A DNA stretch of 35,170 nt from a virus: IMG/VR virus record IMGVR_UViG_3300034279_000245, positions 1 to 35,170 of that record. One strand, given 5' to 3'. The notes beneath the pieces are model-generated. The model made no database searches. It was not told the DNA's origin and saw only the letters and a program-made list of their open reading frames with translations. The position numbers were made by a program, and so were the translations under genes. Position 1 is the stretch's first letter; the number at the start of each line of letters is the position of its first letter. Shown here piece by piece: positions 1 through 8,975 of the stretch.

Positions 1-87
1 AATGCTAATGAACTACAAGTAAAAGAATCAATACATGAAGTACATCAAAGAATTAAAAGGACGACTGCGCTCTTTATGGGGCAGTAA
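1..87 (+). CDS. 3' end of the FlbD-like small protein gene (partial)
   Basis: This is the last 28 codons of the gene whose full copy is at 34868-35125. The frame is open from base 1 and stops with TAA at 85-87. It overlaps the start of the next gene (ATG at 35) by 53 nt. It is cut only because the window begins inside the gene. Confidence 0.7.
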   Translation, partial: NANELQVKESIHEVHQRIKRTTALFMGQ

Positions 88-132
88 GAAGACCACGCAC
101 AACCTCGTTGAGGTATTCACTCACGAAGGCCA
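1..132. repeat. Terminal overlap, matches 35039-35170
   Basis: Positions 1-132 match 35039-35170 with two mismatches (127 A versus 35165 G; 130 C versus 35168 T). The first 126 bases are identical. Both differences fall in third codon positions of the gene that starts at 35 (GAA/GAG and GGC/GGT) and are silent. The simplest reading is a circular assembly with redundant ends drawn from two co-occurring variants. A physical direct terminal repeat is less likely because the copies differ. Confidence 0.93.
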
Positions 133-661
133 CACCTACTACCGATTCCCGAAAGAAGTCAACCTACCACTGGAACGCTTCAGCATGTCGATGAGTCTGC
201 TCGAGCGGTTAAGCTCTGGAGTTAGCGGCGCGGAGATGGAGCTGATACTTGGCGAGATGGAGAAGGCATTGGGCGCAGGCTTAAGCAATCCAAAGAACGC
301 GGCACTGATTGGCGCATACATCCATGTGATACGTGAGCGGCAGGATACGGTGATCCATCGCGACATCTTGCTAAACATTGCGGCGACTTGGTTGGTGCGC
401 GATGACGAAGACCCGAACATAGTGAACAGCGACATCCACAATTATAAGCTCGAGTTATTTGAGCAACTGAGCAAGGGAGGTGCGAAAGATTTTTTCTCAA
501 GCTTGGGTATCGATCCGCTGATGCCCTTGTTAACTATGTCTCCAGAAGACTTTCAGACATTATGGGAGTACAACCTCGTGCAGCAAAGAAATCTCAAGGA
601 GTCGTTGTTCCGTCTCAATTCTCACCGAGAGTCAGGGCGCAGAAAGCAGGAGACTACATGA
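35..661 (+). CDS. Putative tail assembly chaperone
   Basis: 208-residue protein rich in charged and helical segments, without a signal peptide or membrane segment. I do not recognise a named family from the sequence. Its place, two genes upstream of the tape measure gene, is where siphoviruses carry the tail assembly chaperone that coats the tape measure protein during tail assembly. Its last codon overlaps the next ORF as ATGA. In many phages the chaperone pair is linked by a programmed frameshift; I found no good slippery heptamer in the shared region 562-661. The start overlaps the preceding gene by 53 nt in another frame. The function comes from position alone. Confidence 0.6.
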   Translation: MKYIKELKGRLRSLWGSKKTTHNLVEVFTHEGHTYYRFPKEVNLPLERFSMSMSLLERLSSGVSGAEMELILGEMEKALGAGLSNPKNAALIGAYIHVIRERQDTVIHRDILLNIAATWLVRDDEDPNIVNSDIHNYKLELFEQLSKGGAKDFFSSLGIDPLMPLLTMSPEDFQTLWEYNLVQQRNLKESLFRLNSHRESGRRKQETT

Positions 662-777
662 GGGAGCAAGTGATGATTCTTAGTGGTGGCAGCGTAGTTG
701 AGTATAATGAGATGATGAATGGTGATGTTGACTTTTATTTGCGTAAATTTGAGGCGAACATCAAAGCGCAAAAGTAA
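658..777 (+). CDS. Small protein, possible second chaperone ORF
   Basis: 39-residue ORF. Its ATG overlaps the preceding stop (ATGA at 658-661), and an AGGAG sits at 648-652, five bases ahead of the ATG. Its stop (775-777) overlaps the tape measure ATG at 777, so the three genes look translationally coupled. The same frame is open upstream to about 562, so a -1 extension of the upstream chaperone (a lambda G/GT-like fusion) is conceivable, but no canonical slippery site is visible. No motif is recognised. Confidence 0.55.
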   Translation: MREQVMILSGGSVVEYNEMMNGDVDFYLRKFEANIKAQK

Positions 778-3095
778 TGGCCACAGCTACCATCCAAGTT
801 GCATACGAAGCGGAAACATCCAGTCTCAAGGCAACCGTCAATGAGATCAATCAGATTAACGACAAGGTAGTAGAGGGGGCGAATGACACCGCTAAGAAAG
901 TAAAGCAGCAGTACACGAGCATCGCGCAAACCTTCGCTGCGGCATTCAGCGGCAAGACGGTTGAGCAAGTTCTAAGAGGGCAAACCACAGCCATCGATTC
1001 ATTGGGCAAGTCGGGCAAGAGTTTGACTGGGCAGCTAAGAGGATTGAAGCAGGAGCTCGCGCAGTTAGAGACCGCAGGCAAAGATGGAACGGCGGCATTC
1101 AATGAGTTGCTAATCACAGCGGCAAAGCTCGAGGATCAGATTGGCGATACAAGAGACCGAGTTCGAATCCTTGCATCTGACACATTCAAGTTCGATGCGG
1201 CGGTAGGTGCAACACAGGCATTGGCTTCAGGATTCGAGATTGCGCAAGGAGCAGCGGCATTGTTTGGCAGCGAGTCGGAAGACTTGCAAAGGGCATTGCT
1301 TAAGGTACAAGCAGCAACGGCGGTGGCTAATGGAGTGCAGCAAGTTGCTGCATTGATTACACAGGAGAGCGCAGTTAAGACGGCGGTGCTCACTGGAGCA
1401 CAGGCTGCTTATGCGGCGGTGGTAGGAGCATCGACAGGAGCGTTAAGGTTGTTCCGCTTGGCACTTGCCGGAACAGGAATTGGTGCGCTTGTGCTTGCCA
1501 TCACTGAGCTGATTGGATACTTCAATGAGTTACAAGCGGAATCGGCAAAGACACAGACTGTGTTCGGCAGATTCAAGGATACATTTGCAAATGCGAAGAC
1601 AGCAATCGAAGGCTTTCGTGATGCCATCATCGATGCTCAGAGTCGTATCGATGTTGCGCTTGGAAGAACAAGCAAGACTGAAGCGGATATAAACAAGACC
1701 AGACGAGAAGGATACAAGCAACTTGAAACCGACCTTAAGCAGTTGGTCTTTGCTCAGGAGTTATTGCGCATTGAATACCAGAGAGAAGTTGCAGCCAGTA
1801 AAGATGCCAATGCTTCATTCGAGGAAAGAATCAAGGCAAGCAACAGAGCAGAGCAGAAGCTTAAGGAATTAACAACAGTTGAGAAAGCAGTTAACACAGC
1901 AAGAGCAGAGGGGCAGAAGTCAATCGAGTTAACTGTTAAGGCATTGATTGAGGAGGAGAAGGCAACCGAGAGAGCGAAGAAGGAAAAGGATGCTAACAAG
2001 GATAAGATTAAGCAGACCAGACTCGAATATGTCAAGCTAAGCGAGACATTGGATGAGTACACTAAAAAGCAATTAGCAGCTAGTAAGATTGATGTTGGGC
2101 TTTCAGAACTAAACTTAAAAACAGCAGAGGAGTTTGCTCAATCAAGAGTATTTTTCTTGCAAGCGGAGGAGGCGGCAGGAGATAAATCGCTTGAGAATAG
2201 GCTTAACATCATAAGGGCGGAAGGCGAAGCAAGAAAGGCAGCACTGGAATTAAATGAAGACTTTGCAAATCGCTCAAAGATTATTGATGCGGAGACACAG
2301 GCTGCAATTACTGCAACGACTAAAACCGAGTTTGATAAGCGTGTTGAGTTGGCTTTGCAATATGCTCAACAAGTGACTGCATTATTTAATACTATAAACG
2401 AATTAAGTAAGCAGCAATCTGAAAACAGATTAACAGAAATAACAGCGACAAGCGAAGCGGAATTGAATGCAATAAATGCGAGTAGTGACCTTGAGCGAGA
2501 TAAGGCAAGACAGCGAATCGCATTGGAGAAAAGAACAAACCAAGCAATTGCAAACGAGAAGACAAAGCAGGCGAGATCAGATAAGGCACTTGCGTTGTTT
2601 AACATTGCAGTTAACACAGCAACATCAATCATAAAGACTGGAGCACAACTTGGTTATCCTGCGGCTATTCCATTTCAAATTCTTGCCGGTGCCATCGGAG
2701 CAATCCAATTAGCGGCAGTAGCAGCCAAGCCATTGCCTAAGTTCGAGAAGGGCGGATTGATTGGCGGCAAGCTGCACAGCCAAGGCGGTACGCTGATTGA
2801 AGCGGAGCAAGGCGAGTACATGGTGAACAGACGGCAGAGCGCAAAGCATCGCCGCGAACTGGATGCAATGAACACCTCAACGGAAGCCTTCCGCAGAATG
2901 ATTGACGAGAAGTATGTCCGCCCTGCATTGATGAGTTACTCGGCAGGAAGAAGAGGCAAGGAGGGTGTGATTGTCAACGCATCGCTAAACAGCAAGAGCA
3001 TGGAGAAGAAACTGGACACCATCAACAAAAGCCTCAAGAATCGCAACGTGGTGGTGAACATTAACCAACAAGATTCAAGATACTCATGGCAGTAG
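777..3095 (+). CDS. Tail tape measure protein
   Basis: 772 residues; sets tail length and occupies the tail lumen until DNA ejection. Long helical, coiled-coil-rich stretches full of Ala, Lys, Glu and Gln dominate. Hydrophobic segments lie near residues 208-251 and 607-652, as usual for proteins thought to insert in the host membrane. A Gly-rich region near residues 659-686 has the GGLIGGKLHSQGG and EAEQGEYMVNRR elements often found at tape measure C-termini. A length of 772 aa would predict a tail of roughly 115 nm by the usual 1.5 angstrom per residue rule; this is an inference. The ATG overlaps the preceding stop by one base and the 3' end overlaps the next gene by 10 nt. Confidence 0.9.
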   Translation: MATATIQVAYEAETSSLKATVNEINQINDKVVEGANDTAKKVKQQYTSIAQTFAAAFSGKTVEQVLRGQTTAIDSLGKSGKSLTGQLRGLKQELAQLETAGKDGTAAFNELLITAAKLEDQIGDTRDRVRILASDTFKFDAAVGATQALASGFEIAQGAAALFGSESEDLQRALLKVQAATAVANGVQQVAALITQESAVKTAVLTGAQAAYAAVVGASTGALRLFRLALAGTGIGALVLAITELIGYFNELQAESAKTQTVFGRFKDTFANAKTAIEGFRDAIIDAQSRIDVALGRTSKTEADINKTRREGYKQLETDLKQLVFAQELLRIEYQREVAASKDANASFEERIKASNRAEQKLKELTTVEKAVNTARAEGQKSIELTVKALIEEEKATERAKKEKDANKDKIKQTRLEYVKLSETLDEYTKKQLAASKIDVGLSELNLKTAEEFAQSRVFFLQAEEAAGDKSLENRLNIIRAEGEARKAALELNEDFANRSKIIDAETQAAITATTKTEFDKRVELALQYAQQVTALFNTINELSKQQSENRLTEITATSEAELNAINASSDLERDKARQRIALEKRTNQAIANEKTKQARSDKALALFNIAVNTATSIIKTGAQLGYPAAIPFQILAGAIGAIQLAAVAAKPLPKFEKGGLIGGKLHSQGGTLIEAEQGEYMVNRRQSAKHRRELDAMNTSTEAFRRMIDEKYVRPALMSYSAGRRGKEGVIVNASLNSKSMEKKLDTINKSLKNRNVVVNINQQDSRYSWQ

Positions 3096-5104
3096 ATATT
3101 AAGTTCCTAATCGATGGAGCTGACAGAGGGCAGCCGACCAATGCGGAGGAGTTCGGTGTAACAGTATCACTCGATCAAACTATTAACGCACGAATTGTTT
3201 CATTTGACAATGACTTGATATTTGTTGGCGGTGTTTACCAGTACATCTTCGACAACCTTGTTGAGACTGGAGGCTGTTCGCTAATCGATGTTCAGGTTCA
3301 GTATCAATGCGCCGGAACATGGAAGCGAATTGCAAATGGATACATCATTGTTAGCGAGTGTAACTTTGACTTAGATAAGTGCCAGGTTAGAACTAAGCTT
3401 TACGATGACAGCTTCAGCACCAAGATAAACAATAACAAGAGCATCCCTTTCTACTCGAATTCAGACATCACAAAGAACTTGCAGCCGATAGTGCCGCCAA
3501 CTGTTTACGATGTTGCATTCTTTAATGCTAGCAATGGAGTTTATGACATGGGCAATCTTGTTGGCTGCATCAAGATATATGATGCGCTTAAGTTTCTTGT
3601 CAGCTGCATGAGCGACAACTTTGTAGACTTTGAAAGCGACTTCTTCCGCGATCAGATCAACAACGATGGATATGGCAAGACGCTGATGATGACTAATGGA
3701 TTGGCGATTAGAACACCAAGCCAAGCACCAACTCAGATGACCTTTGATAAGTTATATGAGGCACTGAACAAGAAGATAAGATTGGGAATGGTTATTGAGC
3801 GGCAGTCTAATGGAAGACCATTGCTCCGTATTGAGAACTATGACTACTTTCAACAGCTCGGTGCAAGTTGCAACCTTTACGATCAGCCTAATATTAAGAT
3901 GGCATTCGATAAGACTCAACTTTATGCAGCTGTCAACTTTGGTTCTGAGCCGTTCTTGTATCCTGCGGAATGCGATGGAGGAAACGGCGGTTGCACATTC
4001 CCACAGATTGCCTTTCGCGGTTTCAGAGATGAGACCTTTGGTATACTCGGAGAATGCAATACAGGCAACGTCATGGACTTAAAGAGCGGCGAAGTTGTAT
4101 TCGATACCAACATCATTGATGACTGCTTTAGATTCAACAATGACCAGTATGACTTGGGGATGGTTCTCGTAGATACAAACTTCTTTGGGCCAACAGAACC
4201 AATTTATGCAGATGACCAGGATCCACTTGGATATGGTGATCATGTTTATAATGCAGATTACATCAATGAGCAAGTGTCGCAGAACTGGCTTGGAGGTTTT
4301 CCTAATAGCTTGTTTCAATATTTGTCGGTTGGCTTCAATCCATTTGATACAATCGTAAGTGCAAACTCAAACTATTCTGGATCGTTTCCATTTTTCCAAA
4401 TTGATGGCGGAGGCAATCTAACTTATAGCAATTACAATGGAAGCTATATTGTTTTCGGTAATCAGTTCTTTGATCCAAATAATTTATTTGACGGGCAGAC
4501 TTATACAGTTCCATTCACAGGATTATACAATGTCAATGGAAGTATTGCACTTCAAAGAATTTTACTTGGTGCTGCGAATAGTACACTCAGAAGCTTTCAA
4601 GTAATCGTTAGAAGATTTGATGCAGGTGCAACATTGATTCAATCAACCTATGGAGCATTATCGCAATTTGTACTTGGGTCATCTGATATGTATTGCGACT
4701 TCAATGTTAATGTTGCTTGTAACGCAACAGACTTAATCCGCATTGATATTGTTGGTAACTTCAGTACAACACTTGGCCCACTCGGACAGGGCTTGCTTAA
4801 CACTGCAACATTCAACGGCCAAACGAGAGCAACCAGAGTTTATATCTCAGGCACTCCATTCGAACCAACAGCATTGGTTGATGTAGACCCTAACTCAGTG
4901 CGCCGCTTAGATTACTCCTTCGACCGTCCACTCCGCATGGAAGAGATTGAGGCGATACTAGATAACACATCGCGACCGATTAAGTTCGGGCAGTTCGATG
5001 ATCCGCTGCGAGTGATTGAGGGATACATCAACAAGGTAGATATCAAGAGCATCATCAAGCAGGATGCTTCCATTCAACTTAAATCAAACAAGATACTTCG
5101 ATGA
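3086..5104 (+). CDS. Tail/baseplate protein, hub-like
   Basis: 672 residues. It directly follows the tape measure gene, where distal-tail and hub proteins are encoded. Residues 1-350 look like a mixed alpha/beta structural domain. The middle (about 420-590) is rich in Gly, Asn, Ser and aromatic residues and looks like a beta-sandwich insertion, possibly carbohydrate-binding. The C-terminus returns to a compact domain ending in the shared ATGA with the next gene. No enzymatic motif is seen. The baseplate role is inferred from position, size and composition. Confidence 0.65.
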   Translation: MAVDIKFLIDGADRGQPTNAEEFGVTVSLDQTINARIVSFDNDLIFVGGVYQYIFDNLVETGGCSLIDVQVQYQCAGTWKRIANGYIIVSECNFDLDKCQVRTKLYDDSFSTKINNNKSIPFYSNSDITKNLQPIVPPTVYDVAFFNASNGVYDMGNLVGCIKIYDALKFLVSCMSDNFVDFESDFFRDQINNDGYGKTLMMTNGLAIRTPSQAPTQMTFDKLYEALNKKIRLGMVIERQSNGRPLLRIENYDYFQQLGASCNLYDQPNIKMAFDKTQLYAAVNFGSEPFLYPAECDGGNGGCTFPQIAFRGFRDETFGILGECNTGNVMDLKSGEVVFDTNIIDDCFRFNNDQYDLGMVLVDTNFFGPTEPIYADDQDPLGYGDHVYNADYINEQVSQNWLGGFPNSLFQYLSVGFNPFDTIVSANSNYSGSFPFFQIDGGGNLTYSNYNGSYIVFGNQFFDPNNLFDGQTYTVPFTGLYNVNGSIALQRILLGAANSTLRSFQVIVRRFDAGATLIQSTYGALSQFVLGSSDMYCDFNVNVACNATDLIRIDIVGNFSTTLGPLGQGLLNTATFNGQTRATRVYISGTPFEPTALVDVDPNSVRRLDYSFDRPLRMEEIEAILDNTSRPIKFGQFDDPLRVIEGYINKVDIKSIIKQDASIQLKSNKILR

Positions 5105-6771
5105 GCTTTACTTCCATACCGAATCAGCCTATTGTCTTTACAAGCAACACTGTTGTTGACTGCCCAGATTGCGGCGGTGATTACAAGCAGCTGCTTGACT
5201 TCAATGATCAAGTATTCTTCCAAGTGGAGTCGACACCTTGCCCATTGTCGCAGCTGTTTCCTTATGATTCTTTTCAAGGAGGATGGGCAAACAATCTTGA
5301 AAATAATACTATTTGCAGTGATGATATAAATGAGCAAGGTGTATATGCTTTATACTTAACTACTAACTACATCTATCAATTGTACCAAGTTACCTTTACC
5401 ATCTTAACATTGGAACAGGGTACATTAAATGTTGAGATGTACGGAAGTAGTACCTATGAAATAACCTTACCAGGTACATATACTCTGTTCTTTGCTAATC
5501 CAACTATTACTGGAAACAGCATGACTCTTGTGTTTCAGACTCCGACTTTTGATGGATGGGTAGGATGCTTAAGCATAAATAATATCATAGTAAGTGGCCT
5601 TGCATCTGCAAATCAGATGAAGGTTGGCATCGTTGATGCGGTGACATTGGAGAACATTGATGTGATTTCGCCGCTTTACACGGTGAAGGATAACAAGATT
5701 ACAGCTGCATTCGACTTGACTGATGTTGAGATTGGAGAGGGATGCTACCGCCTTGCGATTACCGACTTCTGCACCAACACTTGCGGACAGAATTATGTTT
5801 TTAATGGTGTCTTTAGAAATGCAATCGGAGTAGGAGGATGGACATTAAGTGATACTGGAGGAGGATCAGTTATATTAAGCGAAAGGGAAGCAGCCTTTAG
5901 CGTGCCTGACAATGGAGATACTGCAACCATCACTCAAAACATAAGCAACGACCTTTGCGATGGATTGCAATATTATGTAAGTGTAATAATCGAGAGCAGA
6001 GATAATGTGCGTATATACGCAAAGATTGGTGCAAACGAAGAGCAGTTTAGTGGCACTGGATATCAGACAGTGCTTATTGCTGCCGATGGCAACAACCCTC
6101 TTGAGATTTATGTAGAAGGTTTTGGCATTGGCGTAGCTGAATCGGGCTCAGCTGTAATCACCTTAGTTGAGATACAGATTGAGGATAACGACATCCAGTG
6201 GGATATGTACTCCGATGTGCTTGCTATCGGCGATTATAATGACGAGTGCAAATACTTTAAGATTGAAGGCTGCAACGCAGAGGATCAGTTTAACCTTGCA
6301 TTTGGAGGCTCATCATTCTTGCCTGCCATCAGACTTGAGGGGCGCAAGTTCAGAGCGCAGTATGTTACAGAGGTGAATAACTTCCGCTTTGCTTCCGGCA
6401 AGTATCAGACGACTTATGTTGATCGCGAGAAGAAGTGGACATTCGCCTTCGGCAGATTGCCTGAATATGTGCTTGACTTCTTAAGCACCATCTTCTACTA
6501 TGACAACTGCTATGTCAATGGCGACTTGTACTATGCCATTGATGGCGAGTTTCCAGATGTGGAGTACAACGATGCCGATGACCTTGGAGCATTGAACATC
6601 GACCTTGCACTTAAGTCATCGAAGGTGCGCAAGACCATTTGCAGCAACACGGATGCCGACTGCTTGCCATCGATATTGGATAACAACGATGAGCCATTCT
6701 TATTGGGGCAAGATGGTCAAAGATTGACAACTGAAGATTCTGTTAATCTATATCAAGAATTTATTTTGTAA
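5101..6771 (+). CDS. Tail protein with beta-sandwich insertions
   Basis: 556 residues, coupled to the upstream tail gene by ATGA at 5101-5104. It is unusually rich in Cys near the N-terminus (CPDCGG at about 18-23) and again around 220-245. Two regions (about 60-170 and 240-370) have the alternating hydrophobic, Gly/Asn-rich pattern of carbohydrate-binding-type beta-sandwiches. The C-terminal third is conserved-looking and compact. It probably forms part of the baseplate or distal tail and may help in host surface binding. A named family cannot be assigned by eye. Confidence 0.6.
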   Translation: MSFTSIPNQPIVFTSNTVVDCPDCGGDYKQLLDFNDQVFFQVESTPCPLSQLFPYDSFQGGWANNLENNTICSDDINEQGVYALYLTTNYIYQLYQVTFTILTLEQGTLNVEMYGSSTYEITLPGTYTLFFANPTITGNSMTLVFQTPTFDGWVGCLSINNIIVSGLASANQMKVGIVDAVTLENIDVISPLYTVKDNKITAAFDLTDVEIGEGCYRLAITDFCTNTCGQNYVFNGVFRNAIGVGGWTLSDTGGGSVILSEREAAFSVPDNGDTATITQNISNDLCDGLQYYVSVIIESRDNVRIYAKIGANEEQFSGTGYQTVLIAADGNNPLEIYVEGFGIGVAESGSAVITLVEIQIEDNDIQWDMYSDVLAIGDYNDECKYFKIEGCNAEDQFNLAFGGSSFLPAIRLEGRKFRAQYVTEVNNFRFASGKYQTTYVDREKKWTFAFGRLPEYVLDFLSTIFYYDNCYVNGDLYYAIDGEFPDVEYNDADDLGALNIDLALKSSKVRKTICSNTDADCLPSILDNNDEPFLLGQDGQRLTTEDSVNLYQEFIL

Positions 6772-6776
6772 CTTTG
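6769..6776 (+). promoter_or_regulatory. Candidate promoter -7 element TAACTTTG
   Basis: TAACTTTG matches the Bacteroidota -7 consensus TAnnTTTG. It overlaps the stop of the preceding tail gene and precedes an 80-nt leader that is poor in structure and rich in A and C before the ATG at 6853. No convincing -33 TTTG is seen. The leader resembles the one in front of the capsid gene (CTACAA-type runs just before the ATG). Confidence 0.45.
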
Positions 6777-6852
6777 CATTACATAGAGACCAAGTAGGTG
6801 TATTGCCGCGACCTATCCAACAGCGAAACAACAACACAAACTTCTACTACAA

Positions 6853-7392
6853 ATGGCCTGTGTATCATATTGCGACACAACATTGCTTGAGCACGATTTA
6901 GTGGTCTGCAATGAATATAAACTTGGCGGAGTTTCCGCCATCATAATTGGAGCATGTGGGTCTGAGCTTGTTAATCCTTCATCAAATGAAGAGATTGATG
7001 AGATGCTTATCAGTGGCGATGCCAGAATGATAAGCGACATCAGATTCGCACTTCCTGCTGGTTCTCCTATCACTGTTGATTCACCAATAGGTTGTGGTAC
7101 TTCAATCCGTATCAACGAAGATCGTACAGCAACATTGTACGATGCTAACGTGACTGATGGAAATAGTACATTCTACAATGATATCAACAAGCGCAAGATA
7201 GCTTGGATCCTTGCTTACATGTGCGACAGCGGAAAGGTATTGTATATCGATTCTCCTGTTGGTATCACGACATCTGCAAACTTCATTTTGCCTGAGCAGA
7301 ACAACGAGCTTCAGCGTTATGAGGTGACATTCTCTTGGAGAAACAAAGACATCCCTGCTCAATACGATGCACCTCCAGGTGTATTCTCATAA
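6853..7392 (+). CDS. Probable major tail (tube) protein
   Basis: 179 residues, predicted mainly beta, Cys-containing (CVSYC near the start). Its C-terminal part (about 150-179), with the pattern RYEVTFSWRNKDIPAQY then PPGVF, is like the closing strand and arm of tail tube subunits. It has its own candidate promoter and a long A/C-rich leader like that of the major capsid gene, as expected for a highly expressed virion protein. Its place downstream of the baseplate-type genes, not upstream of the tape measure, is unusual. The alternative is a minor tail or fibre-attachment protein. Confidence 0.5.
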   Translation: MACVSYCDTTLLEHDLVVCNEYKLGGVSAIIIGACGSELVNPSSNEEIDEMLISGDARMISDIRFALPAGSPITVDSPIGCGTSIRINEDRTATLYDANVTDGNSTFYNDINKRKIAWILAYMCDSGKVLYIDSPVGITTSANFILPEQNNELQRYEVTFSWRNKDIPAQYDAPPGVFS

Positions 7393-8345
7393 TGACTGAG
7401 GAACAAACACAAACCACTCAGAGCATCACTCCAACAACTGGAGTGGTGCTTCTTGCGTTTGGCAAAGCTCAATATTATTGGGCAACATATAACCTTGTTT
7501 TTAGCATTAGAAAGCACAATCCCAATGTGAGAATCACAGTGCTCTTTGAGGACATAGGAAAGGCTTTATCTCATTGCCCCGAGATAGTTGACTATGTTGA
7601 GCAAGTTGGCAGCATCGATGCGGAAGATATCTACACAAACAAGAAACTTGATCCAGGCAAGGTCAAGATTAATTTATACAAGTATTTGCCATACGATTGC
7701 AATCTCTACCTTGATGTAGATGCGATTGCACTCAAAGACATTCAGCCGATGATTGACGAGCTTGCTCAATCCGGCAAAAATTACATAAGCCATACAGTTG
7801 GCTATCACACCATTGATAAGGGCAGAGACTTTAAGGAGATGCAGTGGGCGTGGGCGGATAAGATGTGGGCGCATTTCAATTTGCTTGAGTCATACGTGAT
7901 GCCTGCAATCAACAGCTCCATGCAGTGGATTGTGAAAGGCTCACAGAGTGAGGCGTTGTATCGCACTGCAAAAGACCTGTATTTTAATAATCCAATACCA
8001 GTTAATGAGTTGCGCATGAAGTGGGGCGGAGGGCAGCCAGACGAGTTGTACATGAATGTCGCACTTGCAATATTGGGAATAGATCCTGCGCTTAAGACTT
8101 ACACTCGAAATGACGGCAGCGAAGGTGGCATGATTCACTTTGCGATGCAGAGAGGCTTAAGCTTTGAAAAGATTACAGAAAACTATTACTTACAAAGCTA
8201 CTACGGCGGCGCAAGATTCACTCCAAGATTCTACATTGACTGGCTTGATAGAATGCTTAGTGCAGACTTCAAGGCAATCGGCAAAAGACATATATACCTA
8301 ATTAGCAGAATAGCAGAAAACAAATACGCAGATGGAAAACGATAA
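7392..8345 (+). CDS. Glycosyltransferase, GT-A fold
   Basis: 317 residues starting at the ATG that overlaps the previous stop (TAATG). It should transfer a sugar from a nucleotide-sugar donor. It has the GT-A signature DVD at residues 108-110 in the context LYLDVDAIAL, which binds the metal and donor diphosphate, an N-terminal Rossmann-like strand (VVLLAFGKAQYYW) and a later GGGQPDE segment. A frame extension upstream of 7392 lies inside the previous gene and is not used. With the methyltransferase that follows it forms a two-gene insert between tail and head genes. Likely targets are a virion protein or host surface glycans; nothing in the sequence decides between them. Confidence 0.75.
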   Translation: MTEEQTQTTQSITPTTGVVLLAFGKAQYYWATYNLVFSIRKHNPNVRITVLFEDIGKALSHCPEIVDYVEQVGSIDAEDIYTNKKLDPGKVKINLYKYLPYDCNLYLDVDAIALKDIQPMIDELAQSGKNYISHTVGYHTIDKGRDFKEMQWAWADKMWAHFNLLESYVMPAINSSMQWIVKGSQSEALYRTAKDLYFNNPIPVNELRMKWGGGQPDELYMNVALAILGIDPALKTYTRNDGSEGGMIHFAMQRGLSFEKITENYYLQSYYGGARFTPRFYIDWLDRMLSADFKAIGKRHIYLISRIAENKYADGKR

Positions 8346-8904
8346 GCCAAAAAAAGGCAGACCAAAAAAGACAGTTGTGACAACTGAGACATTCACAGAG
8401 GTTGCTCGTCACGACTGGAACTCAGAGGATGAGTGCGGCGCATTCTTAGCGACACTTGTAAAGATGAGCAAGTACATGACGGTGCTTGAGATTGGAGTCT
8501 TTGAAGGTGAGACAACGCAGCATCTTATAAAGGCTTTGCCAAAAGGTGGGCAGTATGTCGGCATTGATATCAATGATTATCGTACAGATGCAACCAAGCT
8601 ATACATGGCAGAGGGTGGTAAGTCGATTGATTTTATCTTGGGCAATTCACTTGATGAGTTGAATAAGTTGCCTAAGAATCATTTTGACCTTATCTTTGTG
8701 GATGGAGATCACAGCTTCGAGCATGTGATTAAAGAGTTTAAGTTGGTTGAAAAGTTGGTAAGTCGTGGAGGTGTTATTGTTTACCATGACACAATCCACT
8801 TAGATGGCCCGAGAAAACTTGTAGAATACGCAGCGCATTTTAACTATAACAATGTCACGCTTAACACAACTGAAGGGCGTGGTATCTCAATCCTACACAG
8901 ATGA
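8332..8904 (+). CDS. SAM-dependent methyltransferase, class I
   Basis: 190 residues, overlapping the glycosyltransferase by 14 nt. The SAM-binding motif I is at residues 53-60 (EIGVFEGE), an acidic residue ends strand 2 (D79), and the DLIFVDGDHSFE block is at 119-130, as in Methyltransf_24-type enzymes that often act on sugars or small molecules. Residues 5-14 (KPKKGRPKKT) form a basic AT-hook-like tail, a hint of nucleic-acid contact. No DNA methyltransferase motif (NPPY, DPPY) is present, so sugar or glycan methylation fits the neighbour better. Confidence 0.75.
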   Translation: MENDKPKKGRPKKTVVTTETFTEVARHDWNSEDECGAFLATLVKMSKYMTVLEIGVFEGETTQHLIKALPKGGQYVGIDINDYRTDATKLYMAEGGKSIDFILGNSLDELNKLPKNHFDLIFVDGDHSFEHVIKEFKLVEKLVSRGGVIVYHDTIHLDGPRKLVEYAAHFNYNNVTLNTTEGRGISILHR

Positions 8905-8975
8905 AACCAAACTACTGCCGATCAAAATCTTGTGGATCTAACATAATGGAAAGACCAAATGGCTCTAAGTTCTGA
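8901..8975 (+). CDS. Possible 24-residue Cys-containing peptide
   Basis: The ATG overlaps the methyltransferase stop (ATGA at 8901-8904) and the stop TGA at 8973-8975 lies inside the portal gene. The peptide has a CRSKSC pair, like half of a small zinc knuckle. It fills the only gap between methyltransferase and portal and could simply couple translation. Too short to be certain. Confidence 0.25.
   Translation: MKPNYCRSKSCGSNIMERPNGSKF

Noticed and set aside
1-132. A physical direct terminal repeat of the virion DNA
   Set aside because: The two copies differ at two silent sites and the overlap is short, which fits assembly of a circular or permuted genome better than a copied terminal repeat.
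562-661. Programmed -1 frameshift of the tail chaperone
   Set aside because: The downstream frame is open through the overlap, but I found no X XXY YYZ heptamer in the right phase. The ATGA overlap with an AGGAG site explains expression of the second ORF more simply.
744-751. TAAATTTG before the tape measure gene
   Set aside because: It lies in coding sequence of a tightly coupled gene set and has no -33 partner; probably chance.
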